The notes beneath the pieces are model-generated. The model was not told where the DNA came from. It saw only the letters and a program-made list of their open reading frames with translations, and did not search any database. A program made the position numbers and the translations under genes. Positions 21,037-31,944 of a stretch of DNA of 64,000 bases are shown here, one piece after another. The stretch is from Zanthoxylum bungeanum (Eukaryota > Streptophyta > Magnoliopsida > Sapindales > Rutaceae): positions 1 through 64,000 of the forward strand of contig SKCR01032783.1 of the NCBI GenBank assembly GCA_019454045.1. The letters run 5' to 3'. How positions within the stretch are numbered: the first letter of the stretch is position 1; the number at the start of each line of letters is the position of its first letter.

Positions 21037-21240
21037 TTGCGTTTCTACGAGGAAGCTAGTGCATGGGGACTTGGAAACTAAGTGGCAATGATAAAGAAAA
21101 TATATATATTGAAAAAAATCCCAAGCAAATAAATAAAATTTGCGTTTCTACGAGGAAACTAGTGCATGGAGACATGGAAAACAAGTTGCAATGATAAAGT
21201 ACATATATTGAAAAATCCCATTTGCCCACTAATGGTTCAT
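21037..21240 (+). repeat. Two-copy tandem duplication upstream of the metalloproteinase gene
   Basis: Unit 1 (21037-21138) and unit 2 (21139 to about 21240) share TTGCGTTTCTACGAGGAA, CTAGTGCATGG, GCAATGATAAAG and CATATATTGAAAAATCCCA-like strings, with a period of about 103 bp and scattered substitutions. Confidence 0.85.
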
Positions 21241-21361
21241 GCACTATTTCTAAAGTAATCAATTCTCCATGCCGTCTAAAATCCATAATTTGCTAAGTCA
21301 AAGTCATATTGCCGTGAATCAATAGCTTGACTCCAATATTATTATATTATTCTTCATTAGT

Positions 21362-21369
21362 TATAAATA
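21362..21369 (+). promoter_or_regulatory. TATA box of the metalloproteinase gene
   Basis: TATAAATA, 58 bp before the start codon. Transcription should begin near 21393-21400 and give a leader of about 20-27 nt. A W-box-like string (GTCAAAGTCA, 21297-21306) lies about 60 bp further upstream. Confidence 0.75.
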
Positions 21370-21419
21370 GAGACATATCAAAGCATTGCTAAGCACATCC
21401 AACAAATCAGAGCTTGACA

Positions 21420-22418
21420 ATGGCATCTAAAGCTAATTCCTTCTTCTCATTTACTCTCCTTATCATTTTCCTCTCCCTCCTTTCTCATTACTCAGTTTTA
21501 GGACACTCCAACGCTGAAAAAGATTCATCCCCATTTAAGTTCGTCGAGCACTTGAAAGGATGCCATAAAGGTGACAAGGTTAAAGGCATCCATGAGCTTA
21601 AAAAGTACTTGGAAAAGTTCGGTTACTTGAACTATGACAAGTCCTTGAATCTAACACATGCTAACGACGATGATTTTGATGAGCTTTTAGAATATGCCAT
21701 CAAAACTTACCAGCTCAATTACCATCTAAAATCAACCGGAGTCTTAGATGACAATACAATAGCAAAGATGACAACCCCGCGATGTGGAGTTGCAGATAAT
21801 GTTAATGGTAATGTCAGCATGAGCTGGATTGATTTGTATTTAGCTCGTATGATTGTTATATCGAGAATAGTTGACTAATATATTTCTTTAACAGGCAAGA
21901 AAAGGGGCTCTGGCCATTTTCACACAGTCTCACACTACAACTTTTTCCGGGGACGTCTTAGGTGGCCAGCTTCCAAGTTCCATCTGACATACGCTTTTTA
22001 TCCAGGAACTCGATCTGATGCCATAAATCCTGTTGCTAGAGCTTTTCAAACATGGGCTTCAAACACTCACTTCAAATTCTCACAAACACAGGACTACGTA
22101 AACGCTGATATCAAAATTAGTTTTCTCAGGCGCAATCATGGAGATGGGAACGATTTTGATGGGCGTCATGGAACCCTGGCTCATGCTTTTCCACCAACAA
22201 GGGGAATATTCCATTACGATGCAGATGAGATGTGGGTTGTAGGTAACGTTCCAGGTGCATATGATTTGGAGACTGTTGCTTTGCATGAAATTGGGCATCT
22301 CCTTGGACTCCATCATAGCTTTGAAAGAGAGGCTATTATGTATGCTGATTACACTGGAGTGGCCAGGGCTTTGCATGGAGATGACATTCAAGGCATTAGG
22401 GCTCTATACAATGTTTGA
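21420..22418 (+). CDS. Secreted plant matrix metalloproteinase (matrixin, M10A), two exons
   Basis: Zinc endopeptidase of the plant MMP family, expected in the apoplast. Exons 21420-21807 and 21895-22418 join in phase 1 to a 303-residue protein. The start has the context ACAATGGC. Residues 1-29 form a signal peptide with a hydrophobic core (FTLLIIFLSLL). Residues 35-120 are the peptidoglycan-binding-like propeptide, then the cysteine switch PRCGVAD (120-126) with Cys122. The catalytic domain starts near FHTVSH (138-143) and carries the structural zinc/calcium segment HGDGNDFDG (211-219), GTLAHAF (222-228), the zinc site HEIGHLLGLHH (260-270; His260, His264, His270, Glu261) and the Met-turn IMY (Met278). 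It ends IQGIRALYNV with no hydrophobic tail, so it lacks the GPI signal found on many plant MMPs and is probably soluble. There is no hemopexin domain, as usual in plants. All key residues are present, so it is likely functional. Confidence 0.95.
21808..21894 (+). other. Intron of the metalloproteinase gene (87 bp)
   Basis: The donor is AATG|GTAATG and the acceptor is TTTCTTTAACAG|GC. A good branch-point string, TTGACTAAT, lies at 21871-21879. Splicing joins NVN-G-KKRGSG in frame and removes a stop codon (21876-21878) that otherwise ends the frame. It lies between the cysteine switch and the catalytic domain. Confidence 0.88.
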
Positions 22419-22599
22419 GCTCCATTAATAATTATGTTAATTAATATATATTGAATAATTATGTTTGGGCTCTATACAATGTTCTAAGCATCGTGATTCG
22501 TGAGTATGTTTACTTTGATGTGATGCTTGTATAGTGAAATAGATATATAGTAGTTCTTCCTTATTTGCTCGAACCATATAGTTGATGGTTGTTTTTTGT
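22419..22599 (+). other. Probable 3' untranslated region of the metalloproteinase gene
   Basis: AT-rich, with AATAAT-type polyadenylation signals (22426-22455) and a partial repeat of GGGCTCTATACAATGTT (22397-22413, again at 22467-22483), a copy of the last coding bases. Confidence 0.5.
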
Positions 22600-22990
22600 T
22601 GTAAGGGTGATTTGGGAATTCAACCCCTCGAACATGCCTCCCCTCAGTAATGATTTTATTTGGTTAGTTGGGAATCAAAAACAAATTTAGCAAGCAGATA
22701 GAAAATCACAGAGAGAACAATAAATTAATGAGGTTCGGTGGAGAGTGGCTCCAACATAAATGTCAGACTGGCCCTCCCCGCAAATGTGATATGGTTACCC
22801 AAGACGCCAAACGCCACACAGGCCTTCCTGCTATATTCCTCAAAGGTGCAAGTCATTGGGTTCTGATACTCCGGCCCGGGGGTTTGATATGGAAACCTGG
22901 GATTGGCGTGCCACGGGGGTCGCGCTTCTCCCACCTGCCATGCACCTCTTGATGCATCCCGATCACGAGTATTTCAAAAAAAAAATTGAA
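22600..22990. repeat. Dispersed repeat, copy 1
   Basis: 22606-22760 resembles 24240-24400 (shared GATTTGGGAATTCAACCCCT, TTTGGTTAGTTGGGAA, AGATAGAAAATCACAGAGAG, GAGGTTCGGTGGAGAGTGG against GTGGTTTGACAGAGAATGG). The wording recalls terminal parts of plant retroelements with an ACGTGGTTCGG motif. No coding capacity. Confidence 0.6.
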
Positions 22991-23104
22991 CACGTCTTTC
23001 CCATCCAAACAACAAACAAGTATAGACGAACAAGTTTTTATTTAAAAAGAGAAAGTCTTATTTATATCTTAGGATTTACCGCCCATCTTACAACTCTTAA
23101 AATG

Positions 23105-23386
23105 TCATTCTAAGAGCGGCTCTATTGAAAATATCTCATCAGCATTCTCGGGCTTGTTGCGGGCAGCAATGTAAAATCTCCAAACGGCTCTTGGGACAGT
23201 TAAGTTAACAAAAGCATAGCCTTTGTTCATCCCATTTTTAAGATCAATAGGCAAGTATAAGAAATCAAATGCTGAGAAAAAGGTTTCTTTATTGAGTTCT
23301 GCCTTTTGAACTTCCTCCATGGAATGGTCGTCAAGGAAATCCATTAATATATCACGAGTGAATCTATTGGTGATATTTCTAATCAT
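23105..23386 (-). pseudogene. Mei2-type C-terminal RRM fragment
   Basis: The 93-codon minus-strand frame reads MIRNITNRFTRDILMDFLDDH, then FSAFDFLYLPIDLKNGMNKGYAFVNLTVPRAVWRFY. This is the signature of the C-terminal RNA recognition motif of Mei2-like proteins (NTTVMIRNIPN ... YDFLYLPIDF ... N.GYAFVN ... WRFY). The preceding codons read NNTTV, so the homology extends upstream, but a stop occurs 16 codons before the Met. After WRFY the family normally continues with a further helix/strand (W-x-F-x-S-x-K...ARIQG). Here the frame ends instead with NADEIFSIEPLLE and a stop. It resembles short plant 'Mei2 C-terminal RRM only' genes. It is either a 3'- and 5'-truncated fragment or one exon of a small gene. 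No second RRM or other exon could be joined convincingly. It would bind RNA if complete. Confidence 0.7.
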
Positions 23387-24235
23387 AACCGTAGTATTAT
23401 TGCAATATTTTCTGATAGGAAAAATGAGGTGTTTCTACTACTGTAAATTTCTAAAAGAATGGAAGAAGTCGTCCCCATGATTAAACTTGGGCCTCCAATT
23501 TTACAGTTGATTACTTCTCCTCTTATTCCTTATGTACCCTCTTCCTCCCGCTGCTGGTAATTCACTGAATGGCGGGGCCATAGTAACATGGGGTGGTTTT
23601 TTCACTACTACTTGTTGATTAGTTATTGAAGTGGAAAAACGATGGAAAATAGGAGCTTTCTAGGTTTTATGATATGGATATGGAATTGGAAGGTAGCAGT
23701 TTTGGAAATATTAGTAGTAACCATCAACACAACATAGGTGATTTAAATAAGGGTTTGGTTAGAGTTAAATTTTTGTTTAGCTGCAGTACAATACGCATGA
23801 GCTTGAGGGTTTAAACGTTTTCGTTTCTTCTTCTTGTTATGGCTCCTCCACAGGTGCGGCGCTAGGCACAACTACAAGCCTCACTCATTGAGCATTTCTT
23901 TTCCCATTTTCTTGATCTCCATTCACTCTGACAACTCCCTTCTCTTTTGCTATTTCCTATTTCCTTTTATTGGGACCCACTTGCCCCTACCCTCCAGCTT
24001 TCTTTTTCAATTTCTCAATTTTTCCATCATAGCCTTCATGAAGGTTGGAGTCGTTTCCCTATCTTTTTGAGCATTCTCCCTTTCCAGTCATAGGGTTTCT
24101 TCCATCTTCACCATTCATTCCGTTGTTGAAGTCTGTGAAGCCCTATGGTTTCCATCTCCTGCCATCGTTTTAGTATATTTGTTGCTTTTTGTATTGTTCC
24201 CCATATACGACTCCAACTATTGACGGCTATTTTTC
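23387..24235. other. Gene-poor stretch upstream of the Mei2-type fragment
   Basis: On the minus strand, TMAPPFSELPAAGGRGYIRNK (about 23594-23532) is a protein-like stretch that might be a 5' exon of the Mei2-type gene, but the donor and acceptor I can see do not restore the frame. The rest (23650-24235) is pyrimidine-rich on the plus strand, with no recognised gene. Confidence 0.4.
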
Positions 24236-24440
24236 ATTCCAAAGATGATTTGGGAATTCAACCCCTAAAACAAACCTTCTATAGCAGTGAATTCGTTTGG
24301 TTAATTGGGAAACAAAAGAAAATTTAGTAGGTAGATAGAAATTCACAAAGAGAATTAGAAATTAACGTGGTTTGACAGAGAATGGATCCAACCTAAGTCC
24401 ACGGAAGAAAAAAAATAGGAATTTTATTACTTTCTCGGGT
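24236..24440. repeat. Dispersed repeat, copy 2
   Basis: Aligns with 22600-22760. Both copies flank the Mei2-type fragment in direct orientation, about 1.6 kb apart. Confidence 0.6.
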
Positions 24441-27400
24441 TATAACCTATAATATCCCCATGTCAAATATGTTATCAGTAGGCGACATGTTACCATATTA
24501 CACTTAGCCTCTAACTAAATGTTTGATAACTGAACTCTACTGCTTTTCTTATTATTTAATAATCATAAATCACACTCTTACATTGGAGGGCTACATGCCT
24601 AACTTAAATTAATTAAACAACAATTGCTCCTTACAACTATCTGCTAGCTACATTAAACTCTGGTAATTTTGACTATGACAACGTTAAGTATTTACTCTCA
24701 AGCAACTAACACATGACTTGTAATTTAACTCTTACAATATTAACTTTAACTAATCCATATACTTCAGACTTGACTGTCATATAGACCCAATACCCTAGTG
24801 ACTGCCATCAGTATCCATCCTCTTGAGCTCGAACTCTGAGTAGAAGTGTAAAATAAAAAAAAACTGGAGAGTGGGGGTTAGATCATTTGAACGACCTAGT
24901 GAGTTAAAAGTTTAAGAGGGGAACTGAAATTTTTTATAAAAAATTTATTTTTTGAAGTCGAAATCATCTCATTTTACAAGAAAAACTAATATTTTCTGAA
25001 AATTCTTTTTTGTTTGAAAATAAATCTATTTATGTATAATTTTTTTGGAAACTTATTTCTCTCTGTAAAATTCTACGATCTCTCGTAAAACTAATTCTTC
25101 CTGAAACTTGTTACATATCGCCGTCCCGCACACGCCTAACTAGTTCATTGGGACATTATATACCGTTGTCCCCAAGTCACTGAACTAGAGACATGAGCAC
25201 ATATTCAATTATGTCATCTTCGCCCTGAAACTAAGATCTAGGGGAGTCATATAGCACCGTCCTTCTATTCTTGAACTACATATGCACATGTCTGTTATAT
25301 CCATCAATTCCATAATCCGTCAATTCCAAAAGTCTATGAGATTAGGTTTTTCCCCAATATATAAAAAAAGTCATAAAAGAAATCATCTCAAAATATCAAA
25401 AACATGATAAAATTTCTCAACAAGTCCAAAAATATTTTTAACTCATCAAAGCATTTTGGCAACTTGGTCTCATCTCAAAATATAACTTGAATATAAATAA
25501 ATTCACATAACTTTATAAAATCAATAAAATATTATGAAAATAAAATATTCACTTACGATGTTATGGCAAATCGAGAGCGGTTCATGGCTTAGACGACTGT
25601 CTAGAATCCTGACATCGATCTAAAGTCAATACAATAGTTAGTTTCTATAACTCGGGATATTTTCATATGGCATAAAAGAATATACAATGCATGGACACTT
25701 AATCTTACTGAATATTATAGATATCTATGGTATCTATGAATTTTACGGGCTTAGATTTAGAGTTATGCAAGTGCTGTAGCGAAAATTTAGATTCTACTAA
25801 ACGTTAAGAATGCACTGTTTGACGTCTAATTTTGAAAATACACTGTCACTAATTGGGAATGAAATAGAGGCTGAAATTTAAATTAAATGGTCAGTAATGT
25901 GTCTAGTTTATGGATATTTTTATGGATCTTAATTTTAATTTCAAAATATCTATTTATTATCCGAAGTTCAAGGCCTGTTCAAGCTGAAAAATTGGGTGCA
26001 GTGGCAGCAGGTCGCCCAATTTTCAAAATTTGGTATAGCCCCATCTTAATTCTAAATATTCTAAATTTTGGATATGTTACTCTCTTATATGTCTAGTTTA
26101 CTACGAATTTTATGGTTCATCATTGTCACTTCAGATAATCGATTTACAAGTAATTCTTTACGACCTGTTTGGAGATCGTCGTAAACTAACTATGTCACCT
26201 AACTTCCTCAATTCCTCACCTTATCTAATACACTCAATCCAGTGACCCTCAATAGATTTTTTACTATTATAAATACTTTTTATTACTCACAAAATATGTT
26301 TAATTTATTAAGTTACTCTGGGCTTGGTATTTCGTGGAACAATTGGTGCGCAAAATGCCAAAAGTTCACCATTTTGACATCCTTAGTTATGCCATTACTA
26401 CTTTTACATCGCCATTACACAACACCACCATTCCAACCTGCATAATAAATTCAAAACAACCCCTATATACCATGTAGTATTCGACCAAGGTAAAACTTTC
26501 ACATTTTATTTTCTTCAACATCCATCAATATAAATTCAAATCAAAACATCCTTTCAAGCATGCATCATCATCAATTATCAATAAAGAAACAAAAACACAT
26601 CCCCTACATGCCATATAATACAGGGCCAACCCTTAAGCTTCGAGAAAAATTGGGATTTTGCCAAATGAAGCGCATTCTATGTGTGTAAGTCACAGGATGC
26701 TAAAAAATGCTTGGTAGCTACTCGAATAAAAATACATAAAGGTAGGTAATAACTATGTCCCTTATAAAATGATTCATCCTCGAATCAAAATACATAAAGG
26801 TAGGTAATATGCCATATTCCTTGAATCATATTGGGCCTGGAGCTTCTTTTTAGATATGAAACCAATGAAGAACTAATCCTTCAATAATTTGCAGATTCTT
26901 AAATGGTCTTGAACATTAGTGTTGCTGTCGTATTCTTAAAATCGAGTAGCCTATAGAAATGCAATCCTTAATCCTTGGGTCATGAGTCGTTAATGTGCTA
27001 CTGAATTTCTGAGAATTCTATATAACTATGTCCTTTACTACTCAACCTAAAGTCACTTCGATTAGTTCCATGTTTAACAGATTTCACCATGAACTCTTGT
27101 TCTAGTTAGGGAAACGTAATCCGTACCACTTCATTTCCATTCCTTGAAAACCCTCATAATGATATAATAATTACTGAATTAGTCTTGTCTTTCTCTAAAC
27201 CTGTTTATTTCTCAATTTGTAGCTTCCTATAAAATCAACCATCTAGATCCTTCTTTGTCATGACCTATGTATGATTCTTATTAGCTAGGTTGTAACACCA
27301 CAGTAATTCCGATGACTACTATATTATAGGTGGCATAATACATGATATAAATCACGTTCACGTGTGTATGTGCTCGTGTTTTACATTTTTGGAATATTCG

Positions 27401-28011
27401 ATAATATCTTTACAGTTCCGATACGAAATATATTTAATGATCTATTCCGGACAGATCTTAGTATTTGGGCCATAATATTTTCAAACGGTCTTCGATTTTT
27501 ATGAATTTTATATCGTCAGAAAGCTGAGACTAAGACCTACAACTTGCGCATTGGAAATTTTCCAAATTCCAATCAAATGGAGGTCAAAAATCATGATTTT
27601 CGTAGCTGCTATTGTGAACTTTTAGAATGGTTTAGAATTAGCTGACGTGCCACAATCTTAGCTACTCATTTCATTACAAAAATCAGCCATTTGCATATAA
27701 ATATGGCACTATTCACTCATCCCTCTCAACTCTCCAAAAACGTGAATGGATTAAGGAACCTTTTCTCAAATTCCTTCATTCTTCAATGCCATTTTTGAAG
27801 ATTGATATAATGATCTCAAGCTTCATTCCAAGCATATGAGTCCCTTTAATGCTGTTCTTCTCTAAATTTCAATTTGAGCATGTATTTTTGTTCTTATTTT
27901 CGAAATGATTATGAACCATAGTTTCCAATCTTCTGCATTTGAGATAGAGATAAGTTGATAGCATATGTAATAATGCCCTTTCATGTTGATATAAGCATGT
28001 ATTGAGCTGAT
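24441..28011. other. AT-rich DNA without a recognised gene, probably old retroelement debris
   Basis: Both strands are free of long frames. 25085-25320 has repeated wording around GGGACATTATATACCGTTGTCCCC and GAACTAGAGACATGAGCAC, reminiscent of non-coding parts of gypsy elements. From 27293 a TGTAACACCACAG start recalls the LTR start of some gypsy elements. I cannot prove any element here. The last five bases (CTGAT, 28007-28011) are the candidate target duplication of G2. Confidence 0.4.
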
Positions 28012-31000
28012 TGTAGGACACAGAAATCGGCGACGCTGTTCTAGGCTCGCGGCCCGGTCGGGAGTACGAAATAGCCCGTGGGGGACTAAATCGGAGAAAT
28101 AAAATGGAGTCGCCACCCAGTGTGAACTGGGAAATGATTTAAGGCTGCACTCACCCCTCGCAATGGAAGACCTCAAATTGTTGGGTTCGGAATGGTCCCT
28201 TACTTATGCCACTTGTAATAAACGGATTTGTGCAATAATATAACCAAGTCTACGCAACATACATACACAAGAATAACCTATATCTAAATTGGCATACCAC
28301 CTATATCTAAGTTTGCATGCATAAAAGTAAGTGAAATAAAGGCAAGCACACAATCTCATGAACACATTAAACAGATAAATGCGGAAATATAAATAGATGA
28401 TAATTTTCTAAGCTTAAATAATGAAATGATATGATTAATCATGTAGTGCAAAAGAAATGATCAAAAAAGCAAACATGCATGAAATGTGACAAGAACAAAT
28501 CTGTGCACTGTATGTGCATTCGTGTAGCGTTCGTAAATACGTTCGAACGGTAAACAGAATGCAAGCGTTTGTTTAGCGTTAGGAAAAGCGTTCGAACGGG
28601 ACAAGACCTGATGCATGATAAAACAGAATACATGCGCGTTTGAGTAGCGTTCTGAAACGTGTTTGAATGTAAATGAAACAGAATGTATGCGTTCATATAG
28701 CGTTCGAAAATGCGTTCGAACGGAGTAAGACCTGATGCATGATAAAACAAAATAGATGCACGTTCGAGTAGCGTTCGTAAACGCGTTCGCACAGAATGAG
28801 GCAGAATACATGCGTTCATGTAGCGTTCGAAAACGCGTTCGAATGAGATTACCAAAATGGCATCTGAAATGACACAAACACATGCATGGATAAACAAATA
28901 CATAATTTAGGACCTCATATGCCTGATTGAACATATTTCACATTCAATCAAGTATACCTCATCCGGTGCGGCAAAACATCGTGGTAAATGTAGCCTTTAA
29001 GCATTTCCCTCAAACAGACGACCTTTAATCCACCCTAGTTAGCCCGTGCGCACTAGATCACAATGCATGAATAAATAAAGAGATAATATGCGAAAAATGA
29101 ATAGCGGAATAATAAAAGGCGCGGTAAAATATCGTGGTAAAGGTAGCCTTTTAGACTTTTTCTCCCTAAAATAGAGGACCTTTAAACCAACATAATTAGC
29201 TCATGCGCATAGAAGATAAATAAATCAATAATATGGGACCTTGTTTACCCGATTGAACATATTTCACATTCAATCGAGTATACCTCGTCCGGCACGGCAA
29301 AACATTGTGGTAAAGGTAGCCTTTAGGCATTTCCCTCGAATGGAGGACCTTTAATCCATCCTAGTTAGCCCATGCGCATTAGATTAACAATAAAGAAAAA
29401 GACACATAGAAAGTAGATAACGGAACAATGAACACAAAAATACCTAAGACATGATAAAGGAATCTGTCCAGAATGCTCGCGTTCGTGTAGCGTTTGGAAA
29501 CACATTCGAACGGGGGCGAGGCAGATTGTGTGCATTCGAGTAGCGTTCGAGAACGCGTTCGAACTGGATGGTGAAAGTGCATCCATAATGCAGTAAACAC
29601 ATGCGGGAATGTTTCCCCAAGTGGTATGTGGAGTTATATCCCAAGTACAGACCGCACTACCGTCCATTCGGATTAAGCTACAGAATTTATATCTGGGTTT
29701 CCATCCGATATACCACGAGAGGCAACATTCAAGCGTTAACACAATGCAATCATAAAAATGGACATGAAGTATGATAATGCATATAACAACACATAAACAA
29801 AGAAAAAAACATGCGGAATGATAAAGAGCTAATAATATGAAATAAATGTGCGATAAATAGATAAGGGAACGTTAAATATGCGACCAAGAATTTGGTCATC
29901 TTTGATATAGGACCTCGCACACCCGGTTGGACAAACTACAAAATAAAAAGTAATGAAGGGTGCCCTCAGGTCTTACCTTTTAAGTTGCTCCTCGGAAGTA
30001 CGTCACATCATCGTCGGAAGGGTTACTGCTTCACAACTTTTTTGGTTTTCTGGTTCGAGACTTTCCCTCGCTGTTTCGCCGTTGTTCACTGCCGTTTCTG
30101 CTATTTTCTTCGCTGTTCTGTACTACTTTTCTGTGGTTTTTTTACTGCTGTTTGGGGGATTATTTTGGTCTCGGTTTGGTGGTTATTTTCAGGGTTATTT
30201 TCAGGGCTGTAAGGGCTGTTTAAGGGAATGTTTTAGGTGTGATTTTCGGTGATGTATTGGGCTATTTTGGGTGTGATTTTCGGTAATTTAGGGGGGTTGT
30301 TTTGGGTGTAATTTTCGATAATGTATGAGGGATGTGTACTGTTTTTAGGTTTGTCTAGGGGTGAAGTGCGTGTGTTGTTTTTATTTGCCGAGAGTGTGGA
30401 TGGGTGAGAGAGTGTAGTGAACTATGGGAAGAGAGAGCTTAGGGTTTTCTATTATTTTCTTATCTTTTTCTTGATGGTTTTTGTGTGTCTCCAAGAGGTT
30501 AAAGGTTTGGAATTTTGGTTTCTTTTATAATGGTGCATTAGGGTTCCTAGGTAAGGAAGGGAATCATGTCAATAAGGGAGGTGATTAATTAGTTTATTAA
30601 AGGAAAGGATATTGTGTAATTTTGGTGGGGATATATTTATTTTTGGGAGGTGATTGGATTTGATTTGTTTGGTTTAGGAAGGGATTTTTTATTTAATTTA
30701 GGATTTGATTTAATTTGTGACATGTATTTTAAGTGTTTTAATTATTTTTGGATTGGGCTTGGTGGGCTAAATGGGCTTTGGATGGGCTTGGGCGTATGGC
30801 TAGCAGTAAAACAGAAATACCGATGGTTGTTCGAACGCTTATTCGGACGCTACATGAACGCCCGTAATCTGTTTGTCATTCGAATGTGTTTTCGAACACG
30901 GCAACTGAAATCCGACCGTTTGAGTAAATGATCTGAACTAGACTCCAAGTGTGTGTGTGACAAGGTTCTTTTACAGCTTAATCCTTAAGTAAGCCAACTC
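28012..31000 (-). repeat. 3' LTR of G2 (right boundary approximate)
   Basis: 28012 to about 29430 aligns closely with 34804-36243. Contents are an LTR end with a conserved GC-rich block (28018-28180), eight copies of a 35-bp palindromic unit (28510-28850, 29478-29570), and three copies of a 100-150-bp unit (28911-29390). The boundary with the internal region lies between about 30.9 and 31.2 kb, because a pyrimidine tract (31090-31160) could be the complement of the polypurine tract. Open frames across the arrays are artefacts of the repeats. Confidence 0.75.
30522..30529 (-). promoter_or_regulatory. Probable TATA box of the G2 LTR
   Basis: TATAAAAG on the minus strand in CCATTATAAAAGAAACC, placed in the 5' part of the LTR in element sense, as expected for U3. 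Confidence 0.5.
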
Positions 31001-31589
31001 GATGATTTTGTTTCAAAGAACGGGATCAGTGGGTCTAACCAACCTAGATGTCTTGATCATGCGCTGCAATTACTTCCTCGTACTTAATATGATATGGTCT
31101 CCTCTTTCTTTTCTTTCGTCTCTTCATTTCATCATTTTTTTTTTCTTTTTTTCAACACACCTACCCTTTAAGGTAGCATTTCTCCTCATGGTGGTCCTAA
31201 TACTCACCCATGGGTAGCTTCACGGTTATCGGTTATATGTGGTTTATTTTTTCTTATTCAGAGACTTTTCTTTTATTTTCAACCATATCACATATCGTAA
31301 CACAAGTAAATCAGGATGGACATCTAAGCAAACGGTCATTAACCGATCCGCCATATCTTCAACTAGTCATCTCATTGACTACTCAGGCTTCTACTGCTAA
31401 GATCCTGTAATTAAGTGCTCGCGAGTCTAGCTGAGATCAACCACTCAAAATATTAGACAATAGTGCATCTCGCACTTATCATTTCTAAGGTTTCACCCTA
31501 CAGCAAACAATTTCATCACCTGATATATGCCTAACCATTAAGGGCTTTTTTTTCACTCCACTAGAATTTTTCCTTTCAAATGCCGATAA

Positions 31590-31765
31590 TGTGGGTCTCA
31601 CCCCCTGGGATTCATTCCCGAAGACTGCTAGTGATGTGGGCTCAACCCTGGGATTCCTTCTCGAAAACTGTTGGTGATATGAGCCTCAACACTGGGATTC
31701 ATTCCTGAGACTGATGCTGGTATGGGCCTCAACCCTGGGATTCATTCTCGAAAACCGATGTCATT
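31590..31765 (-). repeat. Four-copy tandem repeat in the 3' region of G2
   Basis: Units of about 45-55 bp share GGG(C/T)CTCAACCCTGGGATTC followed by ATTCTCGAAAACTG-like strings (near 31590, 31638, 31682, 31726). They lie between the integrase end and the 3' LTR. Confidence 0.8.
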
Positions 31766-31944
31766 GTACTGTTTGCTGCTTCTGGTTGGCTTGCATTTGT
31801 CACTCTTTTCTTTTCTTTCTTCAAAACCAACAGATACAAAATGAAAAAAAAAAACAAAAAGGAATGCAAATATGTTATATGTATACATGCATGCATGGAT
31901 GAATTTCCTATTCCGTTGGGTTAGGTCTTCTTCCCTTAGGCAAA

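Noticed and set aside
20718..21081. Several overlapping open frames rich in GTV, RFGS and PEP peptides on both strands
   Set aside because: They lie in the GGTTCC-repeat arms of the hAT element. Repeats without stops explain them.
21414..21420. Start of the metalloproteinase at the upstream in-frame TTG
   Set aside because: The ATG at 21420 has a strong plant context (ACAATGGC) and opens a proper signal peptide. TTG is not expected as a nuclear start.
23834..24070. A 78-codon hydrophobic plus-strand frame
   Set aside because: The Phe/Ser/Leu-rich composition comes from pyrimidine-rich DNA. No homologue recognised, no start context.
29892..30252. Plus-strand open frames of about 100 codons in the G2 3' LTR
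   Set aside because: Opposite to the element sense, low-complexity phenylalanine-rich, no domain.
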